Origin: an uncultured Opitutia bacterium
GTDB lineage: Bacteria > Verrucomicrobiota > Verrucomicrobiia > Opitutales > Opitutaceae
Assembly: GCA_903855985.1 (NCBI GenBank)
Contig: CAIOAO010000013.1
Span: 1 to 64,000 of the forward strand
Direction of reading: 5' to 3'
DNA length: 64,000 nucleotides
The position numbers were made by a program, and so were the translations under genes. Below the pieces are notes generated by a model. It saw nothing but the letters and a program-made list of their open reading frames with translations, was not told where the DNA came from and searched no databases. Positions 14,167 through 23,306 of this stretch are shown here, in pieces; the stretch's first letter is position 1, and every line of letters begins with the position of its first letter.

Positions 14167-14769
14167 ATGAGCATCGCACTTATCGTCCTCGTCGGCCTTC
14201 TCGCCGTCCTCGTTGTCCTCGGCCTCTGGGTCACGGGCATCTACAACTCCCTTGTCGCCCTCCGCAACCGCTTCAAGAACGCGTTCGCGCAGATCGACGT
14301 CCAGCTCAAGCGCCGCTACGACCTCATTCCCAACTTGGTCGAGACCGCCAAGGGCTACATGAAGCACGAGAGCTCCACCCTCGAGGCCGTCATCAAGGCC
14401 CGCAACCTCGCCCTCGCCGCCGCCCAGTCCGCCGCCGCCAACCCGGCTGACGCCAACGCCATGAAGAGCCTCGGTGCCGCCGAGTCCGGCCTGGGTGGCG
14501 CCCTCTCCCGCCTGATGGTCGTCTCCGAGCAATACCCCGACCTCAAGGCCAACCAGAACATGATGCAGCTCACCGAGGAGCTCACCTCCACGGAAAACAA
14601 GGTCTCCTTTGCCCGCCAGGCGTACAACGACAGCGTCATGGGCTACAACACGACGCGCGAGACGTTCCCCAACGTGATCTTCGCCGGCATGTTCGGCTTC
14701 CTGCCCGCCGAGTTGTTCAAGATCGACGACCCGACCGAGCGCAACGCGCCCAAAGTCAGCTTCACCTGA
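14167..14769 (+). CDS. lemA: LemA family membrane protein
   Basis: The 200-residue protein has an N-terminal membrane helix (about 3-24) followed by the LemA signature [15 protein letters not shown], then [20 protein letters not shown]. The remainder is the helical-bundle domain of the family. LemA proteins have no agreed biochemical role but are often encoded with M48 metalloproteases, as here, where an UPF0145 gene and an M48 protease follow on the same strand. Confidence 0.93.
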   Translation: MSIALIVLVGLLAVLVVLGLWVTGIYNSLVALRNRFKNAFAQIDVQLKRRYDLIPNLVETAKGYMKHESSTLEAVIKARNLALAAAQSAAANPADANAMKSLGAAESGLGGALSRLMVVSEQYPDLKANQNMMQLTEELTSTENKVSFARQAYNDSVMGYNTTRETFPNVIFAGMFGFLPAELFKIDDPTERNAPKVSFT

Positions 14770-14789
14770 AGCCCCGGGCCGCTCCCGCC

Positions 14790-15110
14790 GTGCATAATAC
14801 CACCGGCTTTTCGCTCACCGGGTTCCGCGTCTCCTCGGAACTCGGGACCGTCCGCGGCATCGTCGTCCGCTCCCGCTCCGTGGTCGGCAACATCGGCGCG
14901 AGCATCCAGACGCTGTTCGGCGGCGACATCACACTCTACACCGAGCTCTGCGAGCATGCCCGCCAGGACGCCTTTGAGCGGATGTGTCGCGAGGCCACCG
15001 CCCGCGGCGCCAACGCCATTCTTGGCCTGCGCTACGACGCCACCGAGATCTCCCCTGGCGTGACCGAGGTGCTGTGCTACGGCACCGCTGTCGTCGTCAC
15101 CCCCGGCTGA
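14790..15110 (+). CDS. UPF0145 (YbjQ-like) protein
   Basis: The 106-residue product matches the YbjQ/UPF0145 family: STLG-like opening [13 protein letters not shown], the central region [27 protein letters not shown], and the end GTAVVV. The fold is a small pentameric beta-alpha ring; function is unknown. It lies 20 b after lemA and 65 b before the M48 protease, forming a three-gene unit. Confidence 0.88.
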   Translation: MHNTTGFSLTGFRVSSELGTVRGIVVRSRSVVGNIGASIQTLFGGDITLYTELCEHARQDAFERMCREATARGANAILGLRYDATEISPGVTEVLCYGTAVVVTPG

Positions 15111-15174
15111 TCCCCGCCGGCCGCGGCGGTGCACCGATTCCTCGTATCCCGCCTCCTCGACCGCCCAACCCGAC

Positions 15175-17148
15175 ATGGATTTCTTCGAAGCCCAGGCCCG
15201 CGCCAAGCAACGCACCGGGCGGCTCGTCGCACTTTTCATGGTCGCCGTGATCGGCACCATCCTGGGCGGTTATTTTGCGACGATCTTCCTGCTGGCCTAC
15301 AGCCCGACCCGCACCAGCCGCCACCGGTACTATCAGTCGTCCAACATCGAGACGACGCCGGTTCAGCTCTGGCAGCCACAGGTGTTCCTGACGGTCACGG
15401 TTGGCACGCTCCTCGTCGTCGGCATCGCCTCGCTCGTCAAATGGCAGGAGTTCTCCGCCGGCGGTTCCGCCGTCGCCGAGAGCGTCGGCGGCCGGCCGAT
15501 CAACCCGCACACCACCGACCTGCGCGAGCGCAGGCTCCTCAACGTCGTCGAGGAAATGGCCATCGCCTCCGGCATCCCCATGCCCGCGGTGTACGTGCTC
15601 GATCAGGAACCCGCCATCAACGCCTTCGCCGCCGGCCTCACCACCAGCGATGCCGTCGTCACCGTCACGCGCGGCACACTCGACAAGCTCACCCGCGACG
15701 AGCTCCAGGGCGTCATCGGCCATGAGTTCAGCCACATCCTCAATGGCGACATGCGGCTCAACCTCCAACTCAGCGCCCTGCTCTTCGGCATCCTCGTCAT
15801 CGGCCTCGCCGGCCGCGGCATCCTCTGGGCCATGACCCGCGGCCGCATCCGCGGCGACGGCAAGAACTCCGGCGGCGCCGTCATCGCCATCGCCGCCGTC
15901 GGCCTCGCCCTGCTCATCCTCGGCTACGTCGGGTATTTTTTCGGCAAGCTCATCCAGGCCGCCGTCTCGCGCCAGCGCGAGTACCTCGCCGACGCCTCTT
16001 CCGTCCAGTTCACGCGCAACCCCGGCGGCATCACCGGCGCGCTGAAAAAGATCGGCGGCTTCGCCCTCGGCTCCTCACTCGAGTCGAACAAGAGCTCGAC
16101 CATCGGCCATTTCTTTTTTGCCCAGGCCTTCGAGTCGAGTTTCGGCGGACTCTGGGCCACGCACCCGACCCTCGACTCGCGCATCCGCGCCATCGACCCG
16201 CAGTTCGACGGGAAGATGTTCGACCCGCCGGAGGTTGTGGACGTCAGCCAGGAATCCTTCGCCAAGGCGGGTTTCGCCCCCGGCGCCCTCGACCATTCCA
16301 CCCTCAAGCGTCCCGCCGCCCCGCGGCCCTCGCCCGTCGCCATCATCGCCACCATCGGCACGCTCGCCCCCGCCAACATCGCCCACGCCGAGACATTGCT
16401 CGCCTCGGTGCCGCCCCGCCTCCGCGATGCCGCCCGCTCGCCCACCGAGTCAGCCATCCTGCTGTACGGGCTGCTGCTCGACGGCAATGAGACGATGCGC
16501 GAACGCCAGCGCTCCCTCGTCGCCACCAAGGCCGGCGCCGAGTCACGGCGCCTGCTCGGCGAACTCGAGCCCGCCCTCGGCTCGCTCGGGCCCGAGCACA
16601 AGCTCCCCCTCCTCCAGCTGGCGGTGCCCGCTCTTCGCAACCTGCCGCCGGCCTCACTCGTCCCTTTCCTCGACACCCTCGACGAACTGGTCCACGCGGA
16701 CGGCAAGGTTTCCACCTTCGAGTTCGCGCTGCAAAAACTCCTCACGCGCTCCCTCGCCCTCGGGGAAAAACCCGGCGCCGCCGTCGTCCAGGTCTATTCG
16801 TTCAACGCCGTCGCCAACGAGATCAGCGTCGTGCTCTCCGCCCTCGCCTACACGGCGAGCAATGGCGGATTGGACGCCGCCGGGGCCTTTGCCGCCGGGG
16901 CCGACCAGTTGAAACTGCTCGAGGGCAAGCTGGCCCTGCTCCCGCCCGCCGCCAGCGACTTCGTCCGGCTCGACGCCGCCCTCGACAAGCTCGCCAACGC
17001 CAGCGGCCCGATCAAGCAGCGCCTCCTGTTCGCCAGCGCCCACGTGGTCGGCGCCGACGGCACGATTCTGATCGCCGAGGCGGAATTGCTCCGCGCCATC
17101 GCCGCCGCCCTCGACTGCCCGATGCCGCCGCTGCTCGCGGCCGCGTAA
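15175..17148 (+). CDS. M48-family zinc metalloprotease with C-terminal extension
   Basis: The 657-residue protein is an HtpX/Ste24-type membrane protease. Two membrane helices lie near 20-40 and 65-85; the zinc motif HEFSH is at about 183-187, and the third ligand lies in REYLADA. Additional helices follow at about 195-215 and 240-260. After about residue 350 a long extension, Ala/Pro-rich and then helical and reminiscent of TerB-like regions, is not part of the protease. With LemA and UPF0145 it probably handles membrane protein quality control. Confidence 0.88.
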   Translation: MDFFEAQARAKQRTGRLVALFMVAVIGTILGGYFATIFLLAYSPTRTSRHRYYQSSNIETTPVQLWQPQVFLTVTVGTLLVVGIASLVKWQEFSAGGSAVAESVGGRPINPHTTDLRERRLLNVVEEMAIASGIPMPAVYVLDQEPAINAFAAGLTTSDAVVTVTRGTLDKLTRDELQGVIGHEFSHILNGDMRLNLQLSALLFGILVIGLAGRGILWAMTRGRIRGDGKNSGGAVIAIAAVGLALLILGYVGYFFGKLIQAAVSRQREYLADASSVQFTRNPGGITGALKKIGGFALGSSLESNKSSTIGHFFFAQAFESSFGGLWATHPTLDSRIRAIDPQFDGKMFDPPEVVDVSQESFAKAGFAPGALDHSTLKRPAAPRPSPVAIIATIGTLAPANIAHAETLLASVPPRLRDAARSPTESAILLYGLLLDGNETMRERQRSLVATKAGAESRRLLGELEPALGSLGPEHKLPLLQLAVPALRNLPPASLVPFLDTLDELVHADGKVSTFEFALQKLLTRSLALGEKPGAAVVQVYSFNAVANEISVVLSALAYTASNGGLDAAGAFAAGADQLKLLEGKLALLPPAASDFVRLDAALDKLANASGPIKQRLLFASAHVVGADGTILIAEAELLRAIAAALDCPMPPLLAAA

Positions 17149-17149
17149 C

Positions 17150-17167
17150 GCCGGCACCACCGCCGGC
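17150..17167 (+). terminator. GC stem-loop after the M48 protease gene
   Basis: GCCGGC, a 6-nt loop ACCACC and GCCGGC form a short perfect stem directly after the stop codon. There is no T tract, so a terminator role is only possible. Confidence 0.25.
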
Positions 17168-17245
17168 CCCGTCTTGGGGTCGCTTGAACATTCGCTAGAA
17201 AACCGTTGCCCGGCCGCGCCCGGTCGCCGTCCATGGACGCCACCC

Positions 17246-19015
17246 ATGCGCGCCGTCGACATCTCCGCCGTCAAACGTCCCACCCGCCGCCGGGCCGCCG
17301 GTCGCGACGAACTCGCCTGGTGGCGCGAGGCGCGCTTCGGCCTCTTCATCCACTGGGGCCTGTACGCGATTCCCGCCGGCGTCTGGCGCGGCCAGCGCGT
17401 GCCCTACATCGGCGAGTGGCTGATGTTTCGCGAAAAAATTCCCGTCGCCACCTACGCGCCGCTCGCCGCGAAGTTCCACCCGCGTCACTGGGACGCCGCC
17501 GCCATCGTGCGCCTCGCCCGCGAGGCCGGCATGGGCTATCTCGTCGTCACCACGAAGCATCACGACGGCTTCGCGATGTACCGCTCGACCGTCAGCCCGT
17601 ACAACGTCGTCGACGCCACCCCGTGGCACCACGACCCCATCGCCGATCTCGCCCGCGAATGCCGCCGCCAGGGCATCCGCCTGTGTTTCTATTACTCGCA
17701 GGATCTCGACTGGCACCACCCCGACGGCGCGTGGAACACCTGGGACTACGCGAAGGAAACGAAAAACCCCGACCGCTATCTGCGCGAAAAAGTCCTCCCG
17801 CAGCTCACCGAGCTGCTCACGCGCTACGGCCCCGTCTGCATGGTCTGGTTCGACACGCCGCTCACGCTGGCGCGCGACCAGAGCGCCTCGATCCGCCGCC
17901 ACGTGAAACGCCTGCAGCCGCACTGTCTCGTCTCCGGCCGCATCGGCCACGGGCTCGGCGACTACAGCCTGCCGCGCGACAACTTCCTCCCGCCCGGCCG
18001 CCTCGAGGGCGACTGGGAGACCTGCGCCACGCTCAACCACACCTGGGGTTTCAAAAAGCACGACCACGAGTGGAAGTCCGCCGCCAACCTCATCACCACG
18101 CTGGTGGATCTCACAAGCAAGGGCTCGAACTACCTCCTCAACATCGGTCCCGACGCCGACGGCCGCGTTCCCGCGCCGAGCGTCCAGCGGCTCCGCGCCA
18201 TCGGCGCCTGGCTGCGCGTGAACGGCACCGCCATCCATGGCGCCGCGCCCAGCCCGTTCCGCTATGAGTTTCCCTGGGGCCGCATCACGACCAAGGACCG
18301 CACGCTCTATTTTCATTTCTTCGCGAAACCGCCGCGGCTCTTCCGCCTCCACGGCTTGAAGACGCGCGTCACCTCGGTCGCCGCCCTCGCCGCCCCGCGG
18401 AAAAAATTCCTCTTCCGTCAAACCACCGCGGTCGCGACGGGCACCCCTCTTCTCGCGCTCGACCTGACCGGGCTCCGTTTTTCCGCACCCGTGACCGTGG
18501 TCGCCGTGCAACTCGCCGCCCCGCCCGCCGTCGAGCCGCTCACCCTCCAGCAGCCGGACCACGCCGTCACGTTGATCGGCCCGCTGGCCCGCGTCGGCAC
18601 CGACGCAAAAGTAGCCACCATGCGCATGGGCGGCAATGGACTGACCGAAAACTGGCGCACGACTTCCGACTGGCTCCAGTGGCGTTTCACCGTGCTGCAG
18701 CCCGGCGCCTACGACCTCACCGTGGTCACGACCCACCAGCATCTCGAACCCTGGAGCGGCGGCCACACCCTGCGCGTGGACTGCGCCGGCCGCACGCTGC
18801 GCCGCAAGACTACGCGCGAGCGCGTCCTGCCCGGCTTGCGCTCCGCCTATTTTCCCCAGATCGCGACGCACTTCGGCCGGATCACTTTCGAGCACGCCGG
18901 CACTTTCACCCTCCGGCTCCAGGCCACCCGGCTGAATCTCGCGAAGAAAAACAAGACCCTCTTCTCCGACGGCGGCATCCAGTTTTCCGAAATCCGGCTG
19001 ACGCCTGTCGGCTAG
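17246..19015 (+). CDS. Alpha-L-fucosidase (GH29)
   Basis: From the ATG at 17246 (MRAVDIS) the protein has 589 residues. The GH29 barrel fills about 20-350: GLFIHWGLYA, TTKHHDGFAMY, FYYSQDLDWHHPDGAWNTWDY and MVWFDTP, where the Asp is the expected nucleophile. A C-terminal beta-sandwich follows. No signal peptide is visible, suggesting a cytoplasmic enzyme acting on imported fucosides. The track's earlier start is a TTG with an implausible leader. A LysR regulator is convergent next to it. Confidence 0.93.
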   Translation: MRAVDISAVKRPTRRRAAGRDELAWWREARFGLFIHWGLYAIPAGVWRGQRVPYIGEWLMFREKIPVATYAPLAAKFHPRHWDAAAIVRLAREAGMGYLVVTTKHHDGFAMYRSTVSPYNVVDATPWHHDPIADLARECRRQGIRLCFYYSQDLDWHHPDGAWNTWDYAKETKNPDRYLREKVLPQLTELLTRYGPVCMVWFDTPLTLARDQSASIRRHVKRLQPHCLVSGRIGHGLGDYSLPRDNFLPPGRLEGDWETCATLNHTWGFKKHDHEWKSAANLITTLVDLTSKGSNYLLNIGPDADGRVPAPSVQRLRAIGAWLRVNGTAIHGAAPSPFRYEFPWGRITTKDRTLYFHFFAKPPRLFRLHGLKTRVTSVAALAAPRKKFLFRQTTAVATGTPLLALDLTGLRFSAPVTVVAVQLAAPPAVEPLTLQQPDHAVTLIGPLARVGTDAKVATMRMGGNGLTENWRTTSDWLQWRFTVLQPGAYDLTVVTTHQHLEPWSGGHTLRVDCAGRTLRRKTTRERVLPGLRSAYFPQIATHFGRITFEHAGTFTLRLQATRLNLAKKNKTLFSDGGIQFSEIRLTPVG

Positions 19016-19064
19016 CGAAAATCTTGCGAGCCGGCCACGGGCCCACCCAGACACGGCCCGCAGG

Positions 19065-19967
19065 TCAGGGCACTTTGTCCGCCACCGCCCAGTCCGGCCA
19101 GGTGTCGTGCGAATAATTGCGCACGGCCTCGATCACCGCGCGCACCAGCAGCGAGGCCCCACCCCGCCACATCAGTCCCATCGTCAGCGGCGCAAAGCCA
19201 GCCAAGGGCAGCGCCCGCACGTTGCGGTGCCGGATGATCGCGGGAATCCCTAGGTTCACCCCGCAGCCGTCACCGTTCGCCACGTAGCGCGTGACGAGTT
19301 CGACCGAAGTCGCCTCCACGGCCTGGGGCCAGGCCACGCCCAGCCGCTTCAGGTCCCTTTGAAAATTTTGCATGACACTCGTCGCGGCCGGCAGGCCGAT
19401 GAGTGGCTCCGCGGGTCGCTTCTTTGCCCAGATTTCGGCGACGTCCTTCCACGGCCGGTCCCGCGGCACGAGCAGCACCAGAGGCACGCACGCCAGGCGC
19501 AACTGGCGCAGCCGGGCCGGCGCCCGGGCGTCTACCGGTCCGACCGCGAGGTCGATGAGCCCGTCCTGCAGCCACGTCGCAAGCTGCGCCTGATGTCCCG
19601 ATTGCAGGCTCAGTCGCATGCGCGGGTGCAACGCCCGCACGCGCTGCATCACAATCGGCATGTGATCGCGCAACACCAGTTCCGCCCCGCCAATCCGCAG
19701 TTCCGGATCCGCATCCTCGCGCAGGCCTGATGCCACGCTTCCCAGGTTCGCGAAAAAGGGCTGCACGTGCGCGAAGAGCTTCTCCCCCGCGGGCGTCAAC
19801 CGGAACGGGCTCCGCTCGAACAGCTTCGCCCCGACTTCCTCCTCCAGCTTGCCCATCTGGCCGCTCACCGCCGGCTGCTGGATGCCGTACGGAATCCGCC
19901 GCACCGCCGCACTGATGCCCCCGTGCTTCGCCACGTAATAGAACAGCTCGAGATGGTGCACGTTCAC
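19065..19967 (-). CDS. LysR-family transcriptional regulator
   Basis: The 300-residue protein has the LysR winged helix at about 1-65: HHLELFYYVAKHGGISAAVRR, then QQPAVSGQMGKLEEEVGAKL. The effector-binding domain occupies about 90-290. The usual SISAAAR and QPALS motifs are recognisable though diverged. It is convergent with the fucosidase gene and divergent from the PEDS1-like gene. A nearby operator could regulate the latter, but no T-N11-A box stands out. Confidence 0.9.
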   Translation of the reverse strand: MNVHHLELFYYVAKHGGISAAVRRIPYGIQQPAVSGQMGKLEEEVGAKLFERSPFRLTPAGEKLFAHVQPFFANLGSVASGLREDADPELRIGGAELVLRDHMPIVMQRVRALHPRMRLSLQSGHQAQLATWLQDGLIDLAVGPVDARAPARLRQLRLACVPLVLLVPRDRPWKDVAEIWAKKRPAEPLIGLPAATSVMQNFQRDLKRLGVAWPQAVEATSVELVTRYVANGDGCGVNLGIPAIIRHRNVRALPLAGFAPLTMGLMWRGGASLLVRAVIEAVRNYSHDTWPDWAVADKVP

Positions 19968-20221
19968 GCCCCGCTAAAAAATCCCACCCTCGCCGGCAGT
20001 GCAAGCCGTTCTCCCCCCACCTCAGCGCTAGCCCATCCACGGCCTGCCTCAACCCATCGCCCCTCACCCAGCACCTATCGCCTGCCGCCCCAGCGGACCC
20101 CCATCACCAAAAACGATGCCCGCCATCAAACTTATCAACTCACGCCCCCGCCGCGTTTCCGATATTCTGATCACGTCCCGGCCAAGTCCGGCGGGACGCC
20201 ACAGAAACCACCTCCTCTCCC

Positions 20222-20863
20222 ATGGCCTTCGTCCTCCTCACCCTCCGCATCGTCTTCCGGATCATCCTCGTCATCGCCCTCGCCGACTTCCTGGCCGGCA
20301 CCATCCACTGGGCCGAGGATGCCTACTTCACGGAAACCACCCCGGTCGTGGGTCCGCTCTTCATCCGGCCCAATATCGTCCATCACCACCATCCGCGTTT
20401 CTTCACGCATCTCACGTGGTGGCAGAGTTCGTGGGACCTCGCCCTCGTGGGTGCCCTTGTCCTCCTCGCCGCGTGGCCGCTCGGCCTTCTGGGCTGGCCG
20501 CTCGGGCTGTTCGTGGCCCTCAGCGTCAACGCCAACGAGATCCACAAATGGTCCCATCGCACCCGCCAGGAGAACGGCCGGATCATCTCCGCTCTCCAGG
20601 ACTGGCATGTGCTCCAAACCCCGCGCCATCACGGCGTCCATCACTCCGATCCCAAGAACACGTACTACTGCCCCATCACCAACTTCGTGAATCCCGTGCT
20701 GGAGCGCGTGGACTTTTGGGCGCGCACGGAGGCCGTGATCGAGGGCCTCACCGGGGTGAAACACCGCGTCGACACCGCCGTCCGCGGCCAGGGGCCCGGT
20801 CCCGCCTGGCTCGCCGAGTACCGCCCAAATTCATCCGCCCGACACCTGCAACGTGCTGCCTAA
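20222..20863 (+). CDS. PEDS1/CarF-type plasmanylethanolamine desaturase
   Basis: The 213-residue membrane protein matches the Kua/TMEM189/CarF lipid desaturase family. The His-box signature is complete: HHHHPRFFTH at about 54-63, EIHKWSH at about 106-112 and HHGVHHSDP at about 136-144. Three to four membrane helices occupy the rest. In animals and Myxococcus this family makes the vinyl-ether bond of plasmalogens. The adjacent genes (small peptide, lipoprotein, NERD) give no lipid context, so the exact substrate is inferred from the family. Confidence 0.88.
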   Translation: MAFVLLTLRIVFRIILVIALADFLAGTIHWAEDAYFTETTPVVGPLFIRPNIVHHHHPRFFTHLTWWQSSWDLALVGALVLLAAWPLGLLGWPLGLFVALSVNANEIHKWSHRTRQENGRIISALQDWHVLQTPRHHGVHHSDPKNTYYCPITNFVNPVLERVDFWARTEAVIEGLTGVKHRVDTAVRGQGPGPAWLAEYRPNSSARHLQRAA

Positions 20864-20887
20864 ACCGCCTTACAACCCCCGCCCGCC

Positions 20888-20977
20888 ATGATCTTCTGCC
20901 TGCTCATCCTTGCCCTCCTCGTCACGTTGGTGGTCTTCGATTCGGACGAACGCGACCGGCCGGACACCTCGCCGTGA
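20888..20977 (+). CDS. Small hydrophobic peptide (29 aa)
   Basis: ATG at 20888 opens a 29-codon frame: MIFCLLILALLVTLVVFDSD followed by a charged tail. It would be one membrane helix with a short hydrophilic end. Its TGA overlaps the GTG start of the next gene (GTGA), an arrangement typical of translational coupling and the main reason to believe it is real. It is too short for the ORF track. Confidence 0.45.
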   Translation: MIFCLLILALLVTLVVFDSDERDRPDTSP

Positions 20978-21771
20978 CAACCCCTGGCCCCACCTCCCGT
21001 TCCGCACGCCGGTGCGGCTGGCGTCTGGTGATCCTGATGCCCGCGCTGCTGGTCCTCACCGGCTGCGTCACTGCCAAGAAATACCGCCTGGCCAAGCCCA
21101 ATACCCCGCCCGCAAAATTGCTGAATTGGCAGGCCGAGACGCCGCCCGTGGAACTCACCCTCCAGACGGTGATCATCTTCAAGGGCCCGGGTTCATGGAA
21201 GCGCGAGGCCCGCTGGGATGAATACCGCGTGCAGCTCGCCAACCACGGCGACCAGCCCGCCATGGTGGACACCGCGGCCCTGACCGACCTGCAGGGCACC
21301 CCGCAGTTTCCCGGCACCGAACCGTGGGCGCTCGAACAGTTGAGTTACACCAATTGGGACAAATACGGGAAGAAAGGGGTCAAGCTGCTGGCCGGGGCGG
21401 GCGCCTTGATGCTGTACGGCGTGGCGGTCGAGGCCGCCGCGTTAAGTTCGTTTCTGGCCGGCGGAGCCACGACCGGCGCGGTGGTGATCGTCGACGTCAT
21501 CCCGGTGGTCGCCGTGGTGGACATCGCCGTCGTGGCGGTCATGAATCACAACAACAAGGTCAAGGTGCAGGAGGAATTTAACCGGCGCCGCCTGTCGCTG
21601 CCACTGACCCTCCCGCCTGGAAAATCCGTCGCCGGCAGTCTGTTCTTCCCCATGACGCCGGGCCCGCAGCGGCTCAGGCTGAAGGGAAGATCCGGGGACA
21701 CCCCGTTCGAACTGGTGCTCGAGCTCAAACCGCTCGCCGGCCTGCACCTGAAACCCGCCGCCGCGAAATAG
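20974..21771 (+). CDS. Putative lipoprotein
   Basis: The track's 551-residue ORF starts in unrelated upstream sequence. The likely start is GTG at 20974, giving 265 residues. The N-terminus is a basic leader followed by LVILMPALLVLTGC, a clear lipobox. The mature part contains a Gly/Ala/Val-rich stretch (about 130-190) that looks like one or two membrane-inserting hairpins. I recognise no family. Start choice rests on overlap with the upstream 29-codon ORF and on the complete lipoprotein signal. Confidence 0.7.
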   Translation: MTTPGPTSRSARRCGWRLVILMPALLVLTGCVTAKKYRLAKPNTPPAKLLNWQAETPPVELTLQTVIIFKGPGSWKREARWDEYRVQLANHGDQPAMVDTAALTDLQGTPQFPGTEPWALEQLSYTNWDKYGKKGVKLLAGAGALMLYGVAVEAAALSSFLAGGATTGAVVIVDVIPVVAVVDIAVVAVMNHNNKVKVQEEFNRRRLSLPLTLPPGKSVAGSLFFPMTPGPQRLRLKGRSGDTPFELVLELKPLAGLHLKPAAAK

Positions 21772-21823
21772 GCCGTGCGTCAAAGCGTTTGCCTCGGGCG
21801 CGCCGCTGCGTTGATGCTCGGTC

Positions 21824-22690
21824 ATGCTCCTGGCCCTCGCGCTCTACCTCGCCGCCTATGCCCTGTGCCTGGCCGCCCTCTGGCTCTTCCGCACCAACCG
21901 CCGCCGCGAGCGCCCGCCCGTCGCCCCCAAGCTCCTCCGCGGACCCGGCGAGTCGCTCCGCTGGCGGCTGCAGCGGCTCGACGACGTCCTCCTGCTCCAC
22001 GCCTTCGGCGCCGCGTTCCTGCCGATGGGCGTCTTCGTCGGCGGGCTCATGCTCGCGCTGAACAACCCCAATGCGCGGGAACGCGACGCCATCATGTTCG
22101 GCGCGTTCGCACTGTTCCTCGTCACGCTGTATTTCTGCGGACGCTGGATGCTCGACAAATTCACCCTCCGCCGGGACTGCCACCTCGGCCTGCTCGGCGA
22201 AAAAATCGTCGCCGAGGCGATCCAGCCGCTCACCGCCGAGGGCTGCAAGATTTTCCACGACGTCCCCGCCGCCGGGTTCAACCTCGACCATGTCATTGTC
22301 GGCCCGACCGGCGTTTTCGCGATCGAGACCAAGACCCGCCGCGCCGGCCGCGCTGAGCCCGGCCGCCGGCCCGACGAGATCACGTTTGATGGCGCGCTGC
22401 TGATTTTCCCGTGGGGCCAGGACATTTACGGACTCGAGCAGGCCCGGCAGCACGCCGCATGGCTCGGCACCTGGCTGCGCGACACCGCTGGCGAACCCGT
22501 GTTGCCCGTCCCCGTCCTCACCTTTCCCGGCTGGAACGTGACGACCACGGCCGCTGGCGTCGATGTGTCGGTCGTGTCTCCGAGCGCGATTCCCGGCCTC
22601 GTTCGCAACCGCCCCGGCCTGCTCAACGACCTCCAGATCGACCACATCGCCCGCCAGCTCGAGCTCAAGTGCCGGGACGTGGAGTTCTGA
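21824..22690 (+). CDS. Membrane-anchored NERD-domain protein
   Basis: The 288-residue product has an N-terminal helix (about 2-20) and two central helices (about 60-110). These are followed by a NERD (nuclease-related) domain from about 125: GEKIVAEAIQPL, the core FNLDHVIVGPTGVFAIETKT with its D-x-n-E-x-K type acid-Lys trio, then DRF-like partner regions. NERD proteins belong to the PD-(D/E)XK fold, but biochemical activity is not generally known. There is no restriction or defence partner nearby. Confidence 0.85.
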   Translation: MLLALALYLAAYALCLAALWLFRTNRRRERPPVAPKLLRGPGESLRWRLQRLDDVLLLHAFGAAFLPMGVFVGGLMLALNNPNARERDAIMFGAFALFLVTLYFCGRWMLDKFTLRRDCHLGLLGEKIVAEAIQPLTAEGCKIFHDVPAAGFNLDHVIVGPTGVFAIETKTRRAGRAEPGRRPDEITFDGALLIFPWGQDIYGLEQARQHAAWLGTWLRDTAGEPVLPVPVLTFPGWNVTTTAAGVDVSVVSPSAIPGLVRNRPGLLNDLQIDHIARQLELKCRDVEF

Positions 22691-22740
22691 CGCCGCGCGC
22701 AGCGCGGCGTAGCTGTCAGCAATCAGCTTTCAGCCGCCAG
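22691..22740. repeat. GC hairpin plus CAGC-rich intergenic repeat
   Basis: An 8-bp perfect hairpin (CGCCGCGC, loop GCA, GCGCGGCG) is followed by GTCAGCAATCAGCTTTCAGC. A similar composition, an AT-rich half next to a GCCGCGC hairpin, recurs at 43163-43253. Confidence 0.6.
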
Positions 22741-22809
22741 TTCATGAAGCCGCCAGCCGTGTAAGCCCTGGAGTTGAAACCCGGGCGAACCCGCCCCACG
22801 TTTTCAAGT

Positions 22810-23220
22810 GTGACCCCGACCGATCGCCAACAGCAGCTCTTGGACGACCTCCTCTTCATCGAGGACGCGCAAGAGCGGCTCGGCGCCGTGGTGGATAAGG
22901 CGAAGCGGCTCCCGCCTCTGCCCGCCGCAGATAAAACCGAGCCAAACCGCGTGACGGGCTGCATTTCGCAGGTCTGGGTTCTGGGCGAACTCCGCGATGG
23001 ACACTGTTTCTTTCGCTGCGATGCCGACGGGCCCCTCGTGAAGGGCCTGGTGGCGTTTCTCTGCGAGTTTTATTCCGGCGCCACGCCCGCCGCGATCACC
23101 GCGGGCACGGCCGACCCCATCGAATCTCTCGGCCTGCTGCGCAATCTCTCCCCCACCCGCGTCAACGGCCTCGCCGCCGTCCGGGCTCGGATCCGGGAGT
23201 TGGCCCAAACCATGAATTAA
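22810..23220 (+). CDS. sufE: SufE-family cysteine desulfuration protein
   Basis: With GTG at 22810 as start the product has 136 residues, and the catalytic Cys falls at position 51 (RVTGCISQVW), exactly as in E. coli SufE. SufE accepts persulfide sulfur from a cysteine desulfurase for Fe-S assembly. No suf operon is adjacent; TatD and TcdA follow, recalling the csdA-csdE-csdL group in which CsdE is a SufE paralogue. The stop codon lies inside the left arm of the 23217-23303 inverted repeat. Confidence 0.92.
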   Translation: MTPTDRQQQLLDDLLFIEDAQERLGAVVDKAKRLPPLPAADKTEPNRVTGCISQVWVLGELRDGHCFFRCDADGPLVKGLVAFLCEFYSGATPAAITAGTADPIESLGLLRNLSPTRVNGLAAVRARIRELAQTMN

Positions 23221-23303
23221 CCACGAAGGGCACGAAGCGCACCAAGATCGGAAACAAACCGCCAGGGCTTGGGCTTCGTGAGCTTCGTGCCCTTCGTGGT
23301 TAA
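23217..23303. repeat. TTAACCACGAAGG palindromic repeat, copy 1
   Basis: A perfect 22-bp inverted repeat has its left arm at 23217-23238 (TTAACCACGAAGGGCACGAA...) and its right arm at 23282-23303. The arms flank a 43-b spacer. The left arm contains the SufE stop codon and the right arm ends 4 b before the TatD start. A second copy lies at 46520-46608. Confidence 0.9.
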
Positions 23304-23306
23304 AAA

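Noticed and set aside
21325-21825. Possible second gene pair opposite the lipoprotein
   Set aside because: Composition and absence of start signals point to shadows; the plus strand has a lipobox and a coupled start.
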